Assembly: GCA_964639205.1 (NCBI GenBank)
Contig: CAZXCG010000002.1
Coordinates: forward strand, 31,732-95,731
From: CAZXCG01 sp964639205
GTDB taxonomy: Bacteria > Bacillota > Clostridia > Oscillospirales > Acutalibacteraceae
DNA: 64,000 nucleotides
Reading direction: 5' to 3'
A program made the translations under genes and the position numbers. The notes below the pieces were generated by a model that did no database searches, was not told where the DNA came from, and saw only the letters and a program-made list of their open reading frames with translations. How positions within the stretch are numbered: position 1 is the stretch's first letter; each line of letters begins with the position of its first letter. This document shows positions 34,949 through 43,822 of the stretch, in pieces.

Positions 34949-35950
34949 TTAAGGCTTATTTTGCAAAATTTTTTCAATGTCCTGCAGCTCCTCCGCCGTA
35001 AATTCCGGAGCATTTACAATTCCGGCGTCATCGATAATCTGCTCGGGCTTTGAAGCGCCGACAAGAACGCTCGTAACCGCATTTTCGCGCAAAACCCAGG
35101 ACAGTGCAAGCTGAGCAAGCGTCTGACCGCGCTGCCGTGCAATTTCCCGCAGCATGCGCAGCTTTTGGAGCTTTTCCGCGGTAATATCGCTTTCCTTAAG
35201 AAAACGACCGTCCCTGCGGATTCGGCTGTCCTGCGGGATTCCGTTTAAATATTTGTCTGTAAGCTGACCCTGTGCAAGAGGAGAAAAAGCTATTATTCCT
35301 ATTCCGTTTTCCTGTACATAGTCGGTTAACCCGTCTGTTTCGATATTTCTGTCAAGCATAGAATAACGGCGCTGATTTATAATAAAGGGGGTTTTAAGCT
35401 CTCTTAATATTTCACAGGCACGGCGCGTTTGACAGCAGTTATAATTTGAAATACCTACATAAAGCGCTTTGCCGCTTCTTACAATCTGATCCAAGGCAAG
35501 CATAGTTTCCTCAAGCGGGGTTTCGGGGTCAAAGCGATGATGATAAAACAGATCTACATACTCAAGACCCATACGTTTGAGACTTTGGTCAAGGCTTGCA
35601 ATCAAATATTTGCGCGAGCCCCAATCGCCGTAAGGTCCCTCCCACATCTTATATCCCGCTTTTGTCGAAATAATCAGTTCATCGCGGTAAACGCCCAAAT
35701 CGGATTTTAAAATTCTCCCGAAATTTTCCTCGGCGCTTCCGTCGTACGGACCGTAATTGTTTGCAAGGTCAAAATGGGTTATGCCAAGGTCAAATGCTGT
35801 TCTGCACATAGCGCGCATATTGTCAAAGCTGTCGCGGCTGCCGAAGTTGTGCCAAAGTCCGAAAGACACCAGCGGCAGCTTAACGCCGCTTTTACCGCAT
35901 CTGCGGTACTTCATATTTCCGTAACGTCCGGGTGCTGCATTGTATTGCAT
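34949..35950 (-). CDS. Aldo/keto reductase, YghZ-type L-glyceraldehyde 3-phosphate reductase
   Basis: A 333-residue TIM-barrel NADPH-dependent reductase. The N-terminus (MQYNAAPGRYGNMKYRRCG, then GLWHNFG) matches the YghZ/Gpr group. The catalytic D and Y are in FDLANNYGPYDGSAEE, the lysine in STKAGYKM and the histidine in YHHRFDPETP. The C-terminal cofactor motif is SVLVGASKPEQI. Such enzymes detoxify L-glyceraldehyde 3-phosphate and methylglyoxal. ATG 35950 has GGAGGA upstream. It is a single gene. Confidence 0.92.
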   Translation of the reverse strand: MQYNAAPGRYGNMKYRRCGKSGVKLPLVSFGLWHNFGSRDSFDNMRAMCRTAFDLGITHFDLANNYGPYDGSAEENFGRILKSDLGVYRDELIISTKAGYKMWEGPYGDWGSRKYLIASLDQSLKRMGLEYVDLFYHHRFDPETPLEETMLALDQIVRSGKALYVGISNYNCCQTRRACEILRELKTPFIINQRRYSMLDRNIETDGLTDYVQENGIGIIAFSPLAQGQLTDKYLNGIPQDSRIRRDGRFLKESDITAEKLQKLRMLREIARQRGQTLAQLALSWVLRENAVTSVLVGASKPEQIIDDAGIVNAPEFTAEELQDIEKILQNKP

Positions 35951-36128
35951 AATTGTTCCTCCGTTTAAATCTGGCGTCGCTCCGTCAGGGTGACTTAAAC
36001 CTTAACCTGCGAACGGCTGCAATTTGCGCAGAAAGCGCTGTATTTTCAGAGGATCGGCGGAAAATTCAACTCCGATTTAAATTTTTAAGCATCTTTCCCC
36101 GCCGTTCCGAGGTTGGGAGCGTCTGCGC

Positions 36129-37121
36129 TCAAGTTATCGAAAACAGCTCCAAAATACGTTTTGTTTCATCAAAAGGCGAATCGGCGGCGATTTCCCCTAA
36201 ATTAGCATGCGTGTAATCCCGGGCAATTTCTCCGAGAAACTGTTTACCGTTGTAAGACGCTTCGACAGTATAAACCGCCTTTTTGCCGTTTGCGCCGATT
36301 ACAAAATAAATGCGCTTACAAAGAACCGGAATCTGCATTTGAGGCGGGAAATCAAGCATATACATTTTAGGGTAATCCTCAGAAACGGCTGTAAAAAAGT
36401 AATCGTCCGCGCTGAAAGCCCTTCCCTTTGCTATCATAACGCGGTCGGCGCGTTCCCTTTTAAGCTTTTCGCCCGTAATGCCGTCTATTTCATCCTGCTT
36501 GCGGCAAACCATAAGCTGGGACATCATAAGATGCCTTTTGATAAATTCTTCTTTATTGTTAAGCAGCTCGTCAACAAAAACGCCGCTGTCCTTAAAAAAC
36601 TCGGCAGGCAGGGTTTTAAACTCCATAAAATAACTGCCCTGATACAACAGCTTACCGTCGGACGAACCGGTTTCGGCTCCTTTGATTGCGGCTGCCCGTC
36701 GCACTGCCGGCAGCATTTCGTTTACAACCATATTTCTTGAAAGGAATAAACCGTATTCCTTTGAAAAAGGATTAACCAAAATACCGTTTGCGTTTGTATT
36801 TTCAAACGCCTCGCAATACTCCTTAATTCCCATTGAAAGCGTAAGCACCTGTCCGCCCTTACGCATTTCCTCTTCGTCTGTAAAGGCTACCAAATAGCTT
36901 GCGTTTCTTCTTTGCGTGCGCATAAAAACCCCGTAAAACTCAGCGTTTTTCATCAGAGCGGCAGAAGTGTTGCCGGAATTTTTAAGATTTTCCGTTGAAA
37001 CCGCAAGGTTCAGCCTTGCATTTACAAGCGCGGGTATTATATTGTTAAAATCTTCCTGATTTTTGGTTCTGTTAAAAAGAGCGATACTTTTTTTAAGCTC
37101 AGCCGAATAATTAATCTGCAT
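36129..37121 (-). CDS. SseB family protein
   Basis: A 330-residue protein of the SseB group. The N-terminal region has the SseB pattern (FYGVFMRTQRRNASYLVAFTDEEEMRKGG, in two parts, then NANGILVNPFSKEYGLFLSRN), and the C-terminal third resembles the SseB C-terminal domain (YTVEASYNGKQFLGEIARDY). The E. coli namesake affects serine sensitivity, and in Gram-positive bacteria the role is not known. The start is ATG 37121 with GAGGAAG upstream. The stop codon overlaps a sequence (GCGCTCAAGTTATC) that resembles an end of the dispersed repeat family. Confidence 0.8.
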   Translation of the reverse strand: MQINYSAELKKSIALFNRTKNQEDFNNIIPALVNARLNLAVSTENLKNSGNTSAALMKNAEFYGVFMRTQRRNASYLVAFTDEEEMRKGGQVLTLSMGIKEYCEAFENTNANGILVNPFSKEYGLFLSRNMVVNEMLPAVRRAAAIKGAETGSSDGKLLYQGSYFMEFKTLPAEFFKDSGVFVDELLNNKEEFIKRHLMMSQLMVCRKQDEIDGITGEKLKRERADRVMIAKGRAFSADDYFFTAVSEDYPKMYMLDFPPQMQIPVLCKRIYFVIGANGKKAVYTVEASYNGKQFLGEIARDYTHANLGEIAADSPFDETKRILELFSIT

Positions 37122-37162
37122 TTTACTTCCTCAAGCTTTTAAAATCAACCTGTCTATATTAA

Positions 37163-37192
37163 AGTATAACATATAACGCCTGTATTTTGCAA
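37163..37192 (-). promoter_or_regulatory. Promoter of the SseB gene
   Basis: On the minus strand TTGCAA (37187-37192) and TATACT (37163-37168) are 18 bp apart. Confidence 0.55.
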
Positions 37193-37284
37193 CCGGATTT
37201 AAGTTTGGTTTTTTTGAAATTTTTCGGACTTTTCATTAACATTCTCTGCTAAGCTTCTATCCTGTTCACGGAAAGGTTAGCATT

Positions 37285-37315
37285 TCAATAAGGGGCTTTG
37301 CCCTGTCATTATAAA
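37285..37315 (+). repeat. Short copy of the dispersed repeat (copy D)
   Basis: TTCAATAAGGGGCTTTGCCC followed by TGTCATTATAA matches the outer end of the full-length copies. It resembles the copy near 39944 in ending with TCATTATAA. Confidence 0.6.
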
Positions 37316-37365
37316 TGCCTGCGAAAGCTTAGCGGAGAAGCGCCCTATGTGTTAAATAATATTTG

Positions 37366-37389
37366 AAAAAACCCCGAAATTTATTTCGG
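37366..37389 (-). terminator. Terminator at the end of the two-component operon
   Basis: The stem CCGAAAT/ATTTCGG (37374-37380 with 37383-37389) includes the histidine kinase stop codon region and is followed on the minus strand by GGTTTTTTC. Confidence 0.8.
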
Positions 37390-39042
37390 AGCCGGGAAAC
37401 GCACGGTTACAATTGTGCCGCCGTTGGCAACGCCGGCAACCTCGATTGAGGCGTTATGCAGCCTTGCGGAATGCTTCACAATAGAAAGTCCCAGTCCGGT
37501 TCCGCCGACCTCCTTTGAATGGCTTTTATCTACCCGGTAAAAGCGTTCAAAAATACGGTTTTTGTGTTCCTCCGGAATACCTATGCCCGTATCGCTTACA
37601 GAAAGAATTATCTCCTTTTCGGCCTTTTTTATTTCCACCGATACCGAACCGTTTTCCCTGTTATACTTTACGGCGTTGTCGCAAAGATTGTAAATAATTC
37701 CGCTTAAAAGCTGCTCATCACCGTCCACTACGGCGGATTCGCCTACAAGCGATACGGTGATAGCGTGCCTGTCTGCGGCTGGCTGCAAATTTTTTACAGT
37801 ATCCTGAGCAACGGTGTACAAATCCACCTTTTCGCGTTTTAAATCGGCCGCTCCCTCGTCTAAGTGTGAAAGTCTGATAATATCATCGACAAGCGCTATC
37901 ATATATTGAACCTGCGTGTAGATTTGCCCTGCAAACATCGGCACATCCTCAGGCTTTACCATCTGATTTTTCAAAAGCTCGGCATAGCCGGAAATAGAAT
38001 GCAGCGGGGTTTTTAATTCATGAGATACATTAGCGGTAAATTCTCGCCGCATTTGCTCTGCCTGTGCCCTTTCGGTAATATCAAAAATCAGCAGAACAAT
38101 ACCCGTTACCTCGCCGTTAGAAAACACAGGGCTTGCATTTATTTGACATTCCGTACCGTTTAAAGAAACGGACGCTTCTGCGTGACTGCCGGATTTTGCC
38201 TTACTCAAAAGCTCCTGTAACTCGATTGAGTTATTAAGAAGCAAAATATCCCTGCCGATACAGTCTTTGCTTACTGAAAGAAATTTTGCGGCGGTACGGT
38301 TAATGCTTATTATCATTCCCTGAACATTGAGAAGCACAAGCCCCTCGTTCATATTATCGGTTACAGCTTCGAACTCACCCTGCTGGCGTTGGAGCTTTGC
38401 CGCTTGCCGCTTTAGCTGACTTTGCTGGGCGCTTATATGCTCGAGCAGAGGGCGGATTTCCTCATATCCTTTATTTGTCTGAGGCTCGTCAAGGTTAAGC
38501 TCGTTGAGCGGTCGGACTATTTTTTTGGAAAGACGGAACGCCAGCACAAGCGACATTGCGGCTGCAATGAATGCAACGATGATAATCGGCTGCATCAAAT
38601 TTAAAAGAAGAATCCAAACGGTGTACTGCTCTGCCGAGAGGCGCACGAACGAGCCGTCCGGCAGCTTTTCTGCCGTATATAAAAGCTTTTTCGTAAGAGT
38701 GTCGGAATAGCGTATACTTTCACCGTAGCCGTCGGTAATTGCCGATTGGATTTCCTCGCGTTCCAGATGATTTTCCATAGTTGAGGAGTCGGTTACTGTG
38801 TCATAAAGAACGCTGCCTTCGCTGTCGATCCATGTAATGCGGTAATCGCCGGTATCCAAAGACGTAAAGTAATCTGCACCCGCGTCCTGAACGCCTTTTG
38901 CGGCAAGCGTCGTCTGAACCTTCAGCTGTTCTAATTGCACGGTTGAAAAATACTTATAAAGAACGCCCATAATTAAACCAAGCGACGCCAAAAAAACCGA
39001 AATTGCCACGAGGCAAATTGAATAAAAAATGCGTTTGGTCAT
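37381..39042 (-). CDS. phoR: PhoR-like sensor histidine kinase
   Basis: A 553-residue membrane kinase with two transmembrane helices (about residues 7-28 and 150-175) around an extracellular sensor, a PAS-like domain (about 225-320), the HisKA motif FTANVSHELKTPLHSISGYAELL (first half of that stretch; H341) and the HATPase N, G1 and G2 boxes (NLCDNAVKYN, SDTGIGIPEE, GGTGLGLSIVKH). This layout is that of PhoR/ResE kinases. The gene overlaps the response regulator by ATGA. The name phoR is by resemblance; the signal is inferred from the Pho-box-like repeats upstream. Confidence 0.85.
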   Translation of the reverse strand: MTKRIFYSICLVAISVFLASLGLIMGVLYKYFSTVQLEQLKVQTTLAAKGVQDAGADYFTSLDTGDYRITWIDSEGSVLYDTVTDSSTMENHLEREEIQSAITDGYGESIRYSDTLTKKLLYTAEKLPDGSFVRLSAEQYTVWILLLNLMQPIIIVAFIAAAMSLVLAFRLSKKIVRPLNELNLDEPQTNKGYEEIRPLLEHISAQQSQLKRQAAKLQRQQGEFEAVTDNMNEGLVLLNVQGMIISINRTAAKFLSVSKDCIGRDILLLNNSIELQELLSKAKSGSHAEASVSLNGTECQINASPVFSNGEVTGIVLLIFDITERAQAEQMRREFTANVSHELKTPLHSISGYAELLKNQMVKPEDVPMFAGQIYTQVQYMIALVDDIIRLSHLDEGAADLKREKVDLYTVAQDTVKNLQPAADRHAITVSLVGESAVVDGDEQLLSGIIYNLCDNAVKYNRENGSVSVEIKKAEKEIILSVSDTGIGIPEEHKNRIFERFYRVDKSHSKEVGGTGLGLSIVKHSARLHNASIEVAGVANGGTIVTVRFPAPK

Positions 39043-39713
39043 AGCCGCGTCTCCATCCGGTAGCCCACGCCGCGAACCGTTTCAATGTATTTTCCGCAGT
39101 CGCCGAGCTTGGTTCTCAGCGTTCCAATATGCACGTCTACGGTGCGCGTTTCGCCGATAAACTCAGCTCCCCATACGCTTTGTAAAAGTCTGCCGCGGGT
39201 AAAAACCATCCCCGGGTTTTCCATAAACGTCAAAAGCAGCTCGTATTCTTTAAGCGTCAGCTGCACTCTTTGTCCGTTTGCTTTTACGGTGTGCTCGGCG
39301 GTATTCAGCTCAAGAGCGCCCGCAGTCAGCTTTTGCTCTCGGCTTTTTGCCGCTGTTCTGCGCAAAACCGCCTTAACGCGCGCCACCATTTCCATAATTC
39401 CGAAAGGCTTTGCCAGGTAATCATCGGCTCCGCTGTCAAGAGCTGTTACCTTGTCAAACTCAGTGCCTTTCGCCGTTGCCATTATCACAGGAATATCAGA
39501 GGTAGAGGCGTTTGAACGGAGCTTTTTAAGTATTGTGATCCCATCCTCGCCGGGGAGCATAATATCAAGCATAACAAGCTCGGGCTTTTCGTCTTTAAGC
39601 GCCGCCCAAAAAGCTCGGCTCTCGGAAAAGCCCTCGGCGCTGAAGCCGGAAGCATTTAAGGCATAAATCATTAAATCGCAGATCGAATCGTCGTCTTCAA
39701 CACAGTATATCAT
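39039..39713 (-). CDS. phoP: OmpR/PhoP family response regulator
   Basis: A 224-residue DNA-binding response regulator. The receiver domain has acidic residues EDDDS near residue 6, the phosphate-accepting D50 (LVMLDIMLPGEDG) and K in KPFG. The C-terminal winged helix contains LTLKEYELLLTFMENPG and RTVDVHIGTLRTKLGD. It is paired with the overlapping histidine kinase. ATG 39713 follows AAGGAGC. The direct repeats in its upstream region suggest autoregulation. Confidence 0.92.
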   Translation of the reverse strand: MIYCVEDDDSICDLMIYALNASGFSAEGFSESRAFWAALKDEKPELVMLDIMLPGEDGITILKKLRSNASTSDIPVIMATAKGTEFDKVTALDSGADDYLAKPFGIMEMVARVKAVLRRTAAKSREQKLTAGALELNTAEHTVKANGQRVQLTLKEYELLLTFMENPGMVFTRGRLLQSVWGAEFIGETRTVDVHIGTLRTKLGDCGKYIETVRGVGYRMETRL

Positions 39714-39871
39714 GATAAGCTCCTTTTACATTTCTATCCGGTCGACGCTTTAAGATTACAGTTTATTCACGAGCAGCGCCCCGCTGTGCCGTTTGGCAAA
39801 AGCCATTGGAACCGACAGCGGCGCTTCAGCCGCAGATTGAGGATAAACTGTATAAAAGATATAATACAACC

Positions 39872-39915
39872 CGATAATCAAATTCTTTATCCGATTTTTG
39901 TAAAATTCCCGTAAA
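39872..39915 (-). promoter_or_regulatory. Pho-box-like 11-bp direct repeats upstream of phoP
   Basis: On the minus strand four consecutive 11-mers begin TTTAC, TTTAC, CGGAT and TTTGAT (39915 down to 39872). TTTACN6-type repeats at 11-bp spacing are the PhoP box format of Gram-positive bacteria. Confidence 0.5.
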
Positions 39916-39943
39916 GAATTAGCCAAGGTATTTACATGCTTTC

Positions 39944-39974
39944 AATAATGGGCTTTGACCCGTCATTATAATTT
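39944..39974 (+). repeat. Short copy of the dispersed repeat (copy E)
   Basis: TTCAATAATGGGCTTTGACC followed by CGTCATTATAA matches copy D with few differences. The remaining 39714-40147 intergenic space holds the Pho-like repeats, this copy and the rplL terminator, and no gene. Confidence 0.55.
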
Positions 39975-40021
39975 TATTTTAATATTTAGCCCCGGCGTCT
40001 GTCAACATTCGGCTTAAAATG

Positions 40022-40052
40022 AAAAAGCTGCAACCGCACAAGCAGTCACAGC
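40022..40052 (-). terminator. Likely terminator of the rplJL operon
   Basis: On the minus strand GCTGTGAC (40045-40052) pairs with GGTTGCAGC (40027-40035) with two wobble pairs, and is followed by TTTTTC. Confidence 0.5.
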
Positions 40053-40147
40053 CTTTGTACACTTTAAATTAAGCGGATACTACCTCTATTCGCAAGCTTC
40101 GCTTCAGGCGAGCTTGCCGGAGCGCTTGCTACCGATTTAAGGCAAAA

Positions 40148-40525
40148 TTACTTAATTTCAACCTCGGCGCCGGCAGCCTCAAGCTTCTCCTTAAGAGCGT
40201 CCGCGTCTTCCTTGGAAACAGCTTCCTTAATAGCCTTAGGAGCGTTGTCAACAACTTCCTTAGCTTCTTTAAGTCCAAGACCGGTAGCCTCTCTGACAGC
40301 CTTGATAACGGCAATCTTGTTTGCGCCGATTGCTTTAAGGATAACGTCAAACTCGGTCTTTTCTTCAACAGCGGCGGCGCCGGCGTCGGCAGGACCTGCA
40401 ACGGCAACGGCAGCGGCGGCGGATACTCCGAACTCGTCCTCTACGGCGTGTACAAGCTCAGAAAGCTCTAAAACGGTAAGGGTTTTTAACTCTTCAATAA
40501 TAGCAGTAATTTTTTCAGATGCCAT
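40148..40525 (-). CDS. rplL: 50S ribosomal protein L7/L12
   Basis: The 125-residue stalk protein L7/L12, present in several copies per ribosome and the contact site for translation GTPases. The N-terminal dimerisation domain ([20 protein letters not shown]), the alanine-rich hinge and the C-terminal domain ([38 protein letters not shown], in parts) are all complete. GGAGG precedes the ATG. Unlike most bacteria, rpoB does not follow it. Confidence 0.98.
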   Translation of the reverse strand: MASEKITAIIEELKTLTVLELSELVHAVEDEFGVSAAAAVAVAGPADAGAAAVEEKTEFDVILKAIGANKIAVIKAVREATGLGLKEAKEVVDNAPKAIKEAVSKEDADALKEKLEAAGAEVEIK

Positions 40526-40586
40526 TTTAATTAACCTCCAATATAAACTTTGTAAAATTCTGATTTAAAGGCATACGCGGCGCCGC

Positions 40587-41105
40587 TTACTCAGCGGCAG
40601 TCTGAGCAGCCTCTCCGCTTTTGTCAACGATTGCCTGTACGGCACGTGCAAAACTTGCAATAGGAGCCTGAAAAGCGCCGAGCACATTAGCAAGCAATAC
40701 CTCGCGTGTGGGGAGCTTTGAAAGGCTGACAATCTTATCCAGACTGATAACCTCGCCGTCAAGATAACCGCTCTTAACCTCAAAGGTTTTGCTCTTATCG
40801 GCAAAGCCGCAAAGGATTCTTGCGGCGGCAACATAGTCGTTTTCACTTGTTGCAACAGCGGTAGTGTTTTCCAAAACGGAATCCATTCCCTCAATGCCGG
40901 CGTCGGCAAAGGCTCTTGAAAGAAGCGTGTTCTTAACTACCGTGTATTCAACTCCGGCGTCGCGAAGCTCCTTACGAAGCTTTGTGTCGTCGGCCACGCT
41001 GATACCCTTGTAATTTACAAGAACGCCCGCGCAGGAATTTCTGAGTCTTTCAGACAGCCCGGCAACTATGGCTTTTTTCTGCTCTAAGATTTTCTCGCTT
41101 GGCAA
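40587..41105 (-). CDS. rplJ: 50S ribosomal protein L10
   Basis: L10 (172 residues) forms the base of the L7/L12 stalk. The start is taken as the TTG at 41105 (MPSEKILEQKKAIVAGLSERL), which is eight bases after GGAGG and gives the typical N-terminus. The GTG at 41114 would touch the ribosome binding site and is unlikely. The C-terminal helix that binds L7/L12 is present. It is preceded by an L10 leader that can autoregulate the operon. Confidence 0.96.
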   Translation of the reverse strand: MPSEKILEQKKAIVAGLSERLRNSCAGVLVNYKGISVADDTKLRKELRDAGVEYTVVKNTLLSRAFADAGIEGMDSVLENTTAVATSENDYVAAARILCGFADKSKTFEVKSGYLDGEVISLDKIVSLSKLPTREVLLANVLGAFQAPIASFARAVQAIVDKSGEAAQTAAE

Positions 41106-41161
41106 TTGATTCACCTCCGTTAAATTTTATTTGACTGCACCGGCAGCCATTAACGCAGTTC

Positions 41162-41191
41162 AAAAAAGCAGCCTCTCCTTTGAGGAGAGGC
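41162..41191 (-). terminator. Attenuator terminator in the L10 leader
   Basis: On the minus strand an 8-bp stem (GCCTCTCC with GGAGAGGC, 41171-41178 and 41184-41191) is followed by TGCTTTTTTG. It sits in the rplJ leader and can end transcription before rplJL. Confidence 0.85.
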
Positions 41192-41285
41192 AATAGTACA
41201 TGACAAATGTAATATTTGCTTCTTCCTCGGCAGGCGGAATTACTCCTTTACGCTTGCGCACCTGCTGTCTTTAGAACAGCGAAAC
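41162..41285 (-). ncRNA. Ribosomal protein L10 leader RNA
   Basis: The minus-strand leader contains GACAGCAGGTGCGCAAGCGT, then AAAGGA, then CTGCCGAGGA, matching the Firmicutes L10-leader consensus that mimics the L10 binding site on 23S rRNA. It ends in the attenuator hairpin. Binding of L10(L12)4 should control rplJ and rplL. Confidence 0.8.
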
Positions 41286-41322
41286 ATATAATATTAACAC
41301 ATTGCTGTGTAATATTTGATTT

Positions 41323-42018
41323 TTAAGCGCCGAACCTGTTCGGGTTGATTTTAACGCCCGGTCCCATTGTTGTTGCAACGGTACAGCTTCTTATATACTG
41401 ACCTTTTGCGGCGGAAGGCTTCGCCTTAACAATGGCGCTCATAAGGGTTTCAAGATTTTCCTGAAGCTTTTCGGAACCGAAGCTTGCTTTTCCGATTGGG
41501 CAGTGAATGATATTTGTTTTATCAAGACGGTACTCAATCTTACCTGCCTTAGCTTCTTTGATAGCCTTGGCAATATCCGGGGTAACGGTGCCCGCCTTGG
41601 GGTTAGGCATTAAGCCGCGCGGTCCGAGGATTTTACCCAAACGTCCCACAAGACCCATACAATCGGGAGTTGTAATAATAACGTCAAAATCGAGCCAGCC
41701 CTCGGACTGAATCTTCTGAGTCATATCCTCAGCTCCTACAAAATCGGCGCCCGCCTCTTTAGCCAGGGTCTCGTTGTCGCCCTTGCAAATTGCAAGAACG
41801 CGAACATTCTTGCCCGTACCGTTGGGAAGAACAATAGCGCCTCTTACCTGCTGGTCGGCGTGGCGGCTGTCTACGCCAAGCTTCACGTGAAGCTCGACGG
41901 TTTCATCAAATTTAGCCTTTGCAGTTTTAATGCAAACATCGATAGCTTCGGTTGTATCGTATAATTTAGTCTTGTCGATAAGCTTAACGCTGTCGGTATA
42001 CTTCTTACCGTGTTTCAT
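41323..42018 (-). CDS. rplA: 50S ribosomal protein L1
   Basis: L1 (231 residues) forms the mobile stalk at the E site and helps release deacylated tRNA; it also often regulates its own operon. The sequence includes GILPNGTGK-type ([19 protein letters not shown]) and the signature [18 protein letters not shown]. The length is standard. ATG 42018 follows GGAGGAAAAC. It lies about 90 bp after rplK and ahead of the L10 leader. Confidence 0.98.
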   Translation of the reverse strand: MKHGKKYTDSVKLIDKTKLYDTTEAIDVCIKTAKAKFDETVELHVKLGVDSRHADQQVRGAIVLPNGTGKNVRVLAICKGDNETLAKEAGADFVGAEDMTQKIQSEGWLDFDVIITTPDCMGLVGRLGKILGPRGLMPNPKAGTVTPDIAKAIKEAKAGKIEYRLDKTNIIHCPIGKASFGSEKLQENLETLMSAIVKAKPSAAKGQYIRSCTVATTMGPGVKINPNRFGA

Positions 42019-42109
42019 CTGTTTTCCTCCATTTTAGGTGGTTAAGCGGAATTTTCCTCCCACCCGGATTTTATGACCAATCATAATTTAAAAATACAAT
42101 CGGCAGGAA

Positions 42110-42535
42110 TCAGTCAACTACCGTTACGCCCATACTTCTTGCCGTACCGGCGATCATACTCATTGCGCTTTCAAGGGAAGCTGCGTTGAGATCGGGCATT
42201 TTTTGCTCGGCGATTTTCTGAATCTGCTCTTTAGTGATTTTAGCAACCTTTGTCTTGTTGGGTACGCCCGAACCGCTTTCAATTCCGCACGCCTTTTTAA
42301 TAAGTACGGCTGCGGGCGGCGTTTTGGTTACAAAAGTAAAAGAACGATCCGCATATACGGTAATGACGACAGGGATAATAAGTCCGATGTCATTCTTTGT
42401 GCGTTCATTAAACTCCTTTGTGAACGCAACAATGTTTACGCCATGCTGACCGAGCGCCGGACCAACAGGCGGCGCCGGGGTAGCCTTTCCGGCAGGTATT
42501 TGCAGCTTTATAAAGCCTGTTACCTTTTGAGCCAT
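42110..42535 (-). CDS. rplK: 50S ribosomal protein L11
   Basis: L11 (141 residues) lies at the GTPase-associated centre with 23S rRNA. The N-terminal domain starts [16 protein letters not shown] and has [19 protein letters not shown]; the C-terminal RNA-binding domain has GTARSMGV at its end. ATG 42535 is used with TTGGAGGTG upstream; a longer frame to 42595 runs over the intergenic space. Confidence 0.98.
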   Translation of the reverse strand: MAQKVTGFIKLQIPAGKATPAPPVGPALGQHGVNIVAFTKEFNERTKNDIGLIIPVVITVYADRSFTFVTKTPPAAVLIKKACGIESGSGVPNKTKVAKITKEQIQKIAEQKMPDLNAASLESAMSMIAGTARSMGVTVVD

Positions 42536-42639
42536 TGTTATTGCACCTCCAAAATTCGTGGTTAATGGCGGGAAGCTTGCCGTTCCCTCCCACAAGGGAT
42601 AAGTAAAATCCCTTATATAATCCTTTGCTAATTATTCCT

Positions 42640-43164
42640 TCAATCTTCTTCCGGCTGCACCTGACTTAAATCAAGCTCAACCGCTGTTTCGCGTCCGAAC
42701 ATCGGCACGATAACGCGAACCTCGTTTTTATCGGTGTTAATTTCGTCAACTACGCCGGTAATATCCGTAAACGGTCCGTCGATAATTAACACCCGGTCGC
42801 CGGTCTTGTACTCCAGATTCACCACGCGTTTTTCAACGCCCATATTCAAAACCTCTTTTTCCGTCAGCGGAACAGGCTTTGACTCCGGACCGACAAAACC
42901 CGTACACCCACGGATATTGCGCACTATGTGCCAGGTTTCGTCCGTGCAAATCATTTTTACGAAAACATACCCCGGAAACAGCTTGCGTTCCACGGTTTTT
43001 TCCTGATCGCCCTTAATTTCAACTACGGTTTCCGTGGGGATATTCACCTCGGATATCCAATCCTGAAGACCTCTGTTCTCGACGGTTGTCATAATATTTG
43101 AAGCGACCTTATTTTCGTATCCGGAATACGTATGAACGACATACCATTTTGCTTCTTCGGGCAT
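42640..43164 (-). CDS. nusG: Transcription termination/antitermination factor NusG
   Basis: NusG (174 residues) binds RNA polymerase and couples it to the ribosome. The N-terminal NGN domain begins KWYVVHTYSGYENKVASNI and has LFPGYVFVKM; a KOW domain (GDRVLIIDGPFTDITGVVDEI) is at the C-terminus. ATG 43164 follows GGAAGAAG; the longer frame (from 43191) runs into the secE space. Confidence 0.98.
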   Translation of the reverse strand: MPEEAKWYVVHTYSGYENKVASNIMTTVENRGLQDWISEVNIPTETVVEIKGDQEKTVERKLFPGYVFVKMICTDETWHIVRNIRGCTGFVGPESKPVPLTEKEVLNMGVEKRVVNLEYKTGDRVLIIDGPFTDITGVVDEINTDKNEVRVIVPMFGRETAVELDLSQVQPEED

Positions 43165-43215
43165 TCTACTTCTTCCTTTCCAAAAGTACAAAAGATTAAA
43201 AGTATATTTCCCGCC

Positions 43216-43485
43216 TTAAGTGGCTGATATGTTCATAACCAAGCCCAACAAAGCATAAAGACCGCGGTCAAGCGCAAAAACAATAACGCCGATTACTATG
43301 ATAACCGCCAAAACAACTCCGAAATTTTTTGTTGTTTGCGCGGGGGTCGGCCATACTATTTTTTTCAGCTCGCCCTTGCATTCACGGAAGAACTTGGGAA
43401 TTTTTGAAAAGACGCCGTTTTTTTTGTTTTTCTTTTTCTTGGCGGCGTCCTTTTCGGCTTTAGCGTCGATTTTCTTTTCAGACAT
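43216..43485 (-). CDS. secE: Preprotein translocase subunit SecE
   Basis: SecE (89 residues) is the clamp subunit of the SecYEG translocon. A lysine-rich cytoplasmic N-terminus (about 40 residues) is followed by the conserved FFRECKGELKKIVWPT and one transmembrane segment (VVLAVIIVIGVIVFAL). ATG 43485 follows GGAGGG. It has the usual place between rpmG and nusG. Confidence 0.97.
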   Translation of the reverse strand: MSEKKIDAKAEKDAAKKKKNKKNGVFSKIPKFFRECKGELKKIVWPTPAQTTKNFGVVLAVIIVIGVIVFALDRGLYALLGLVMNISAT

Positions 43486-43502
43486 CTTGTTCCCTCCGCT
43501 TA

Positions 43503-43652
43503 TTATTTTGTTTCCTTATGCAGAGTGTGCTTTTTGCAGAATCTGCAATATTTGTTCATCTCGAGCCTGTCAGGGTCATTTTTCTTATTTTTTTTGGTGT
43601 TGTAGTTGCGTTGTTTGCACTCTGTACAGGCCAGTGTAATTTTTACTCTCAT
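43503..43652 (-). CDS. rpmG: 50S ribosomal protein L33
   Basis: L33 (49 residues) is a zinc-ribbon large-subunit protein. The sequence [17 protein letters not shown] and [14 protein letters not shown] show the two CxxC pairs, so it is the zinc-binding form. ATG 43652 follows GGGAGGTG; the open frame extends upstream but includes the promoter. It is the first gene of the rpmG-secE-nusG-rplK-rplA-rplJ-rplL operon. Confidence 0.97.
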   Translation of the reverse strand: MRVKITLACTECKQRNYNTKKNKKNDPDRLEMNKYCRFCKKHTLHKETK

Positions 43653-43737
43653 TGACGGCACCTCCCGGTATTTTCGGAATAATTTAGCCTCCCTCAAAAG
43701 AGGCACAAAAAAATAGCCCCTTTTTCGAGGTATAGTC

Positions 43738-43767
43738 AGTATAACACATCCCAACCCTGCTCGTCAA
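43738..43767 (-). promoter_or_regulatory. Promoter of the rpmG-secE-nusG-rplKAJL operon
   Basis: On the minus strand TTGACG (43762-43767) and TATACT (43738-43743) are 18 bp apart, about 75 bp before rpmG. Confidence 0.75.
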
Positions 43768-43822
43768 GGGGTTTTTTGATTTTATTTTGATTTTTCCGGA
43801 TATTTTTTTGCGTTTAAACCGC

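Noticed and set aside
41419..41710. Antisense frames to ribosomal protein genes
   Set aside because: They are mirror readings of highly biased ribosomal genes without start signals.
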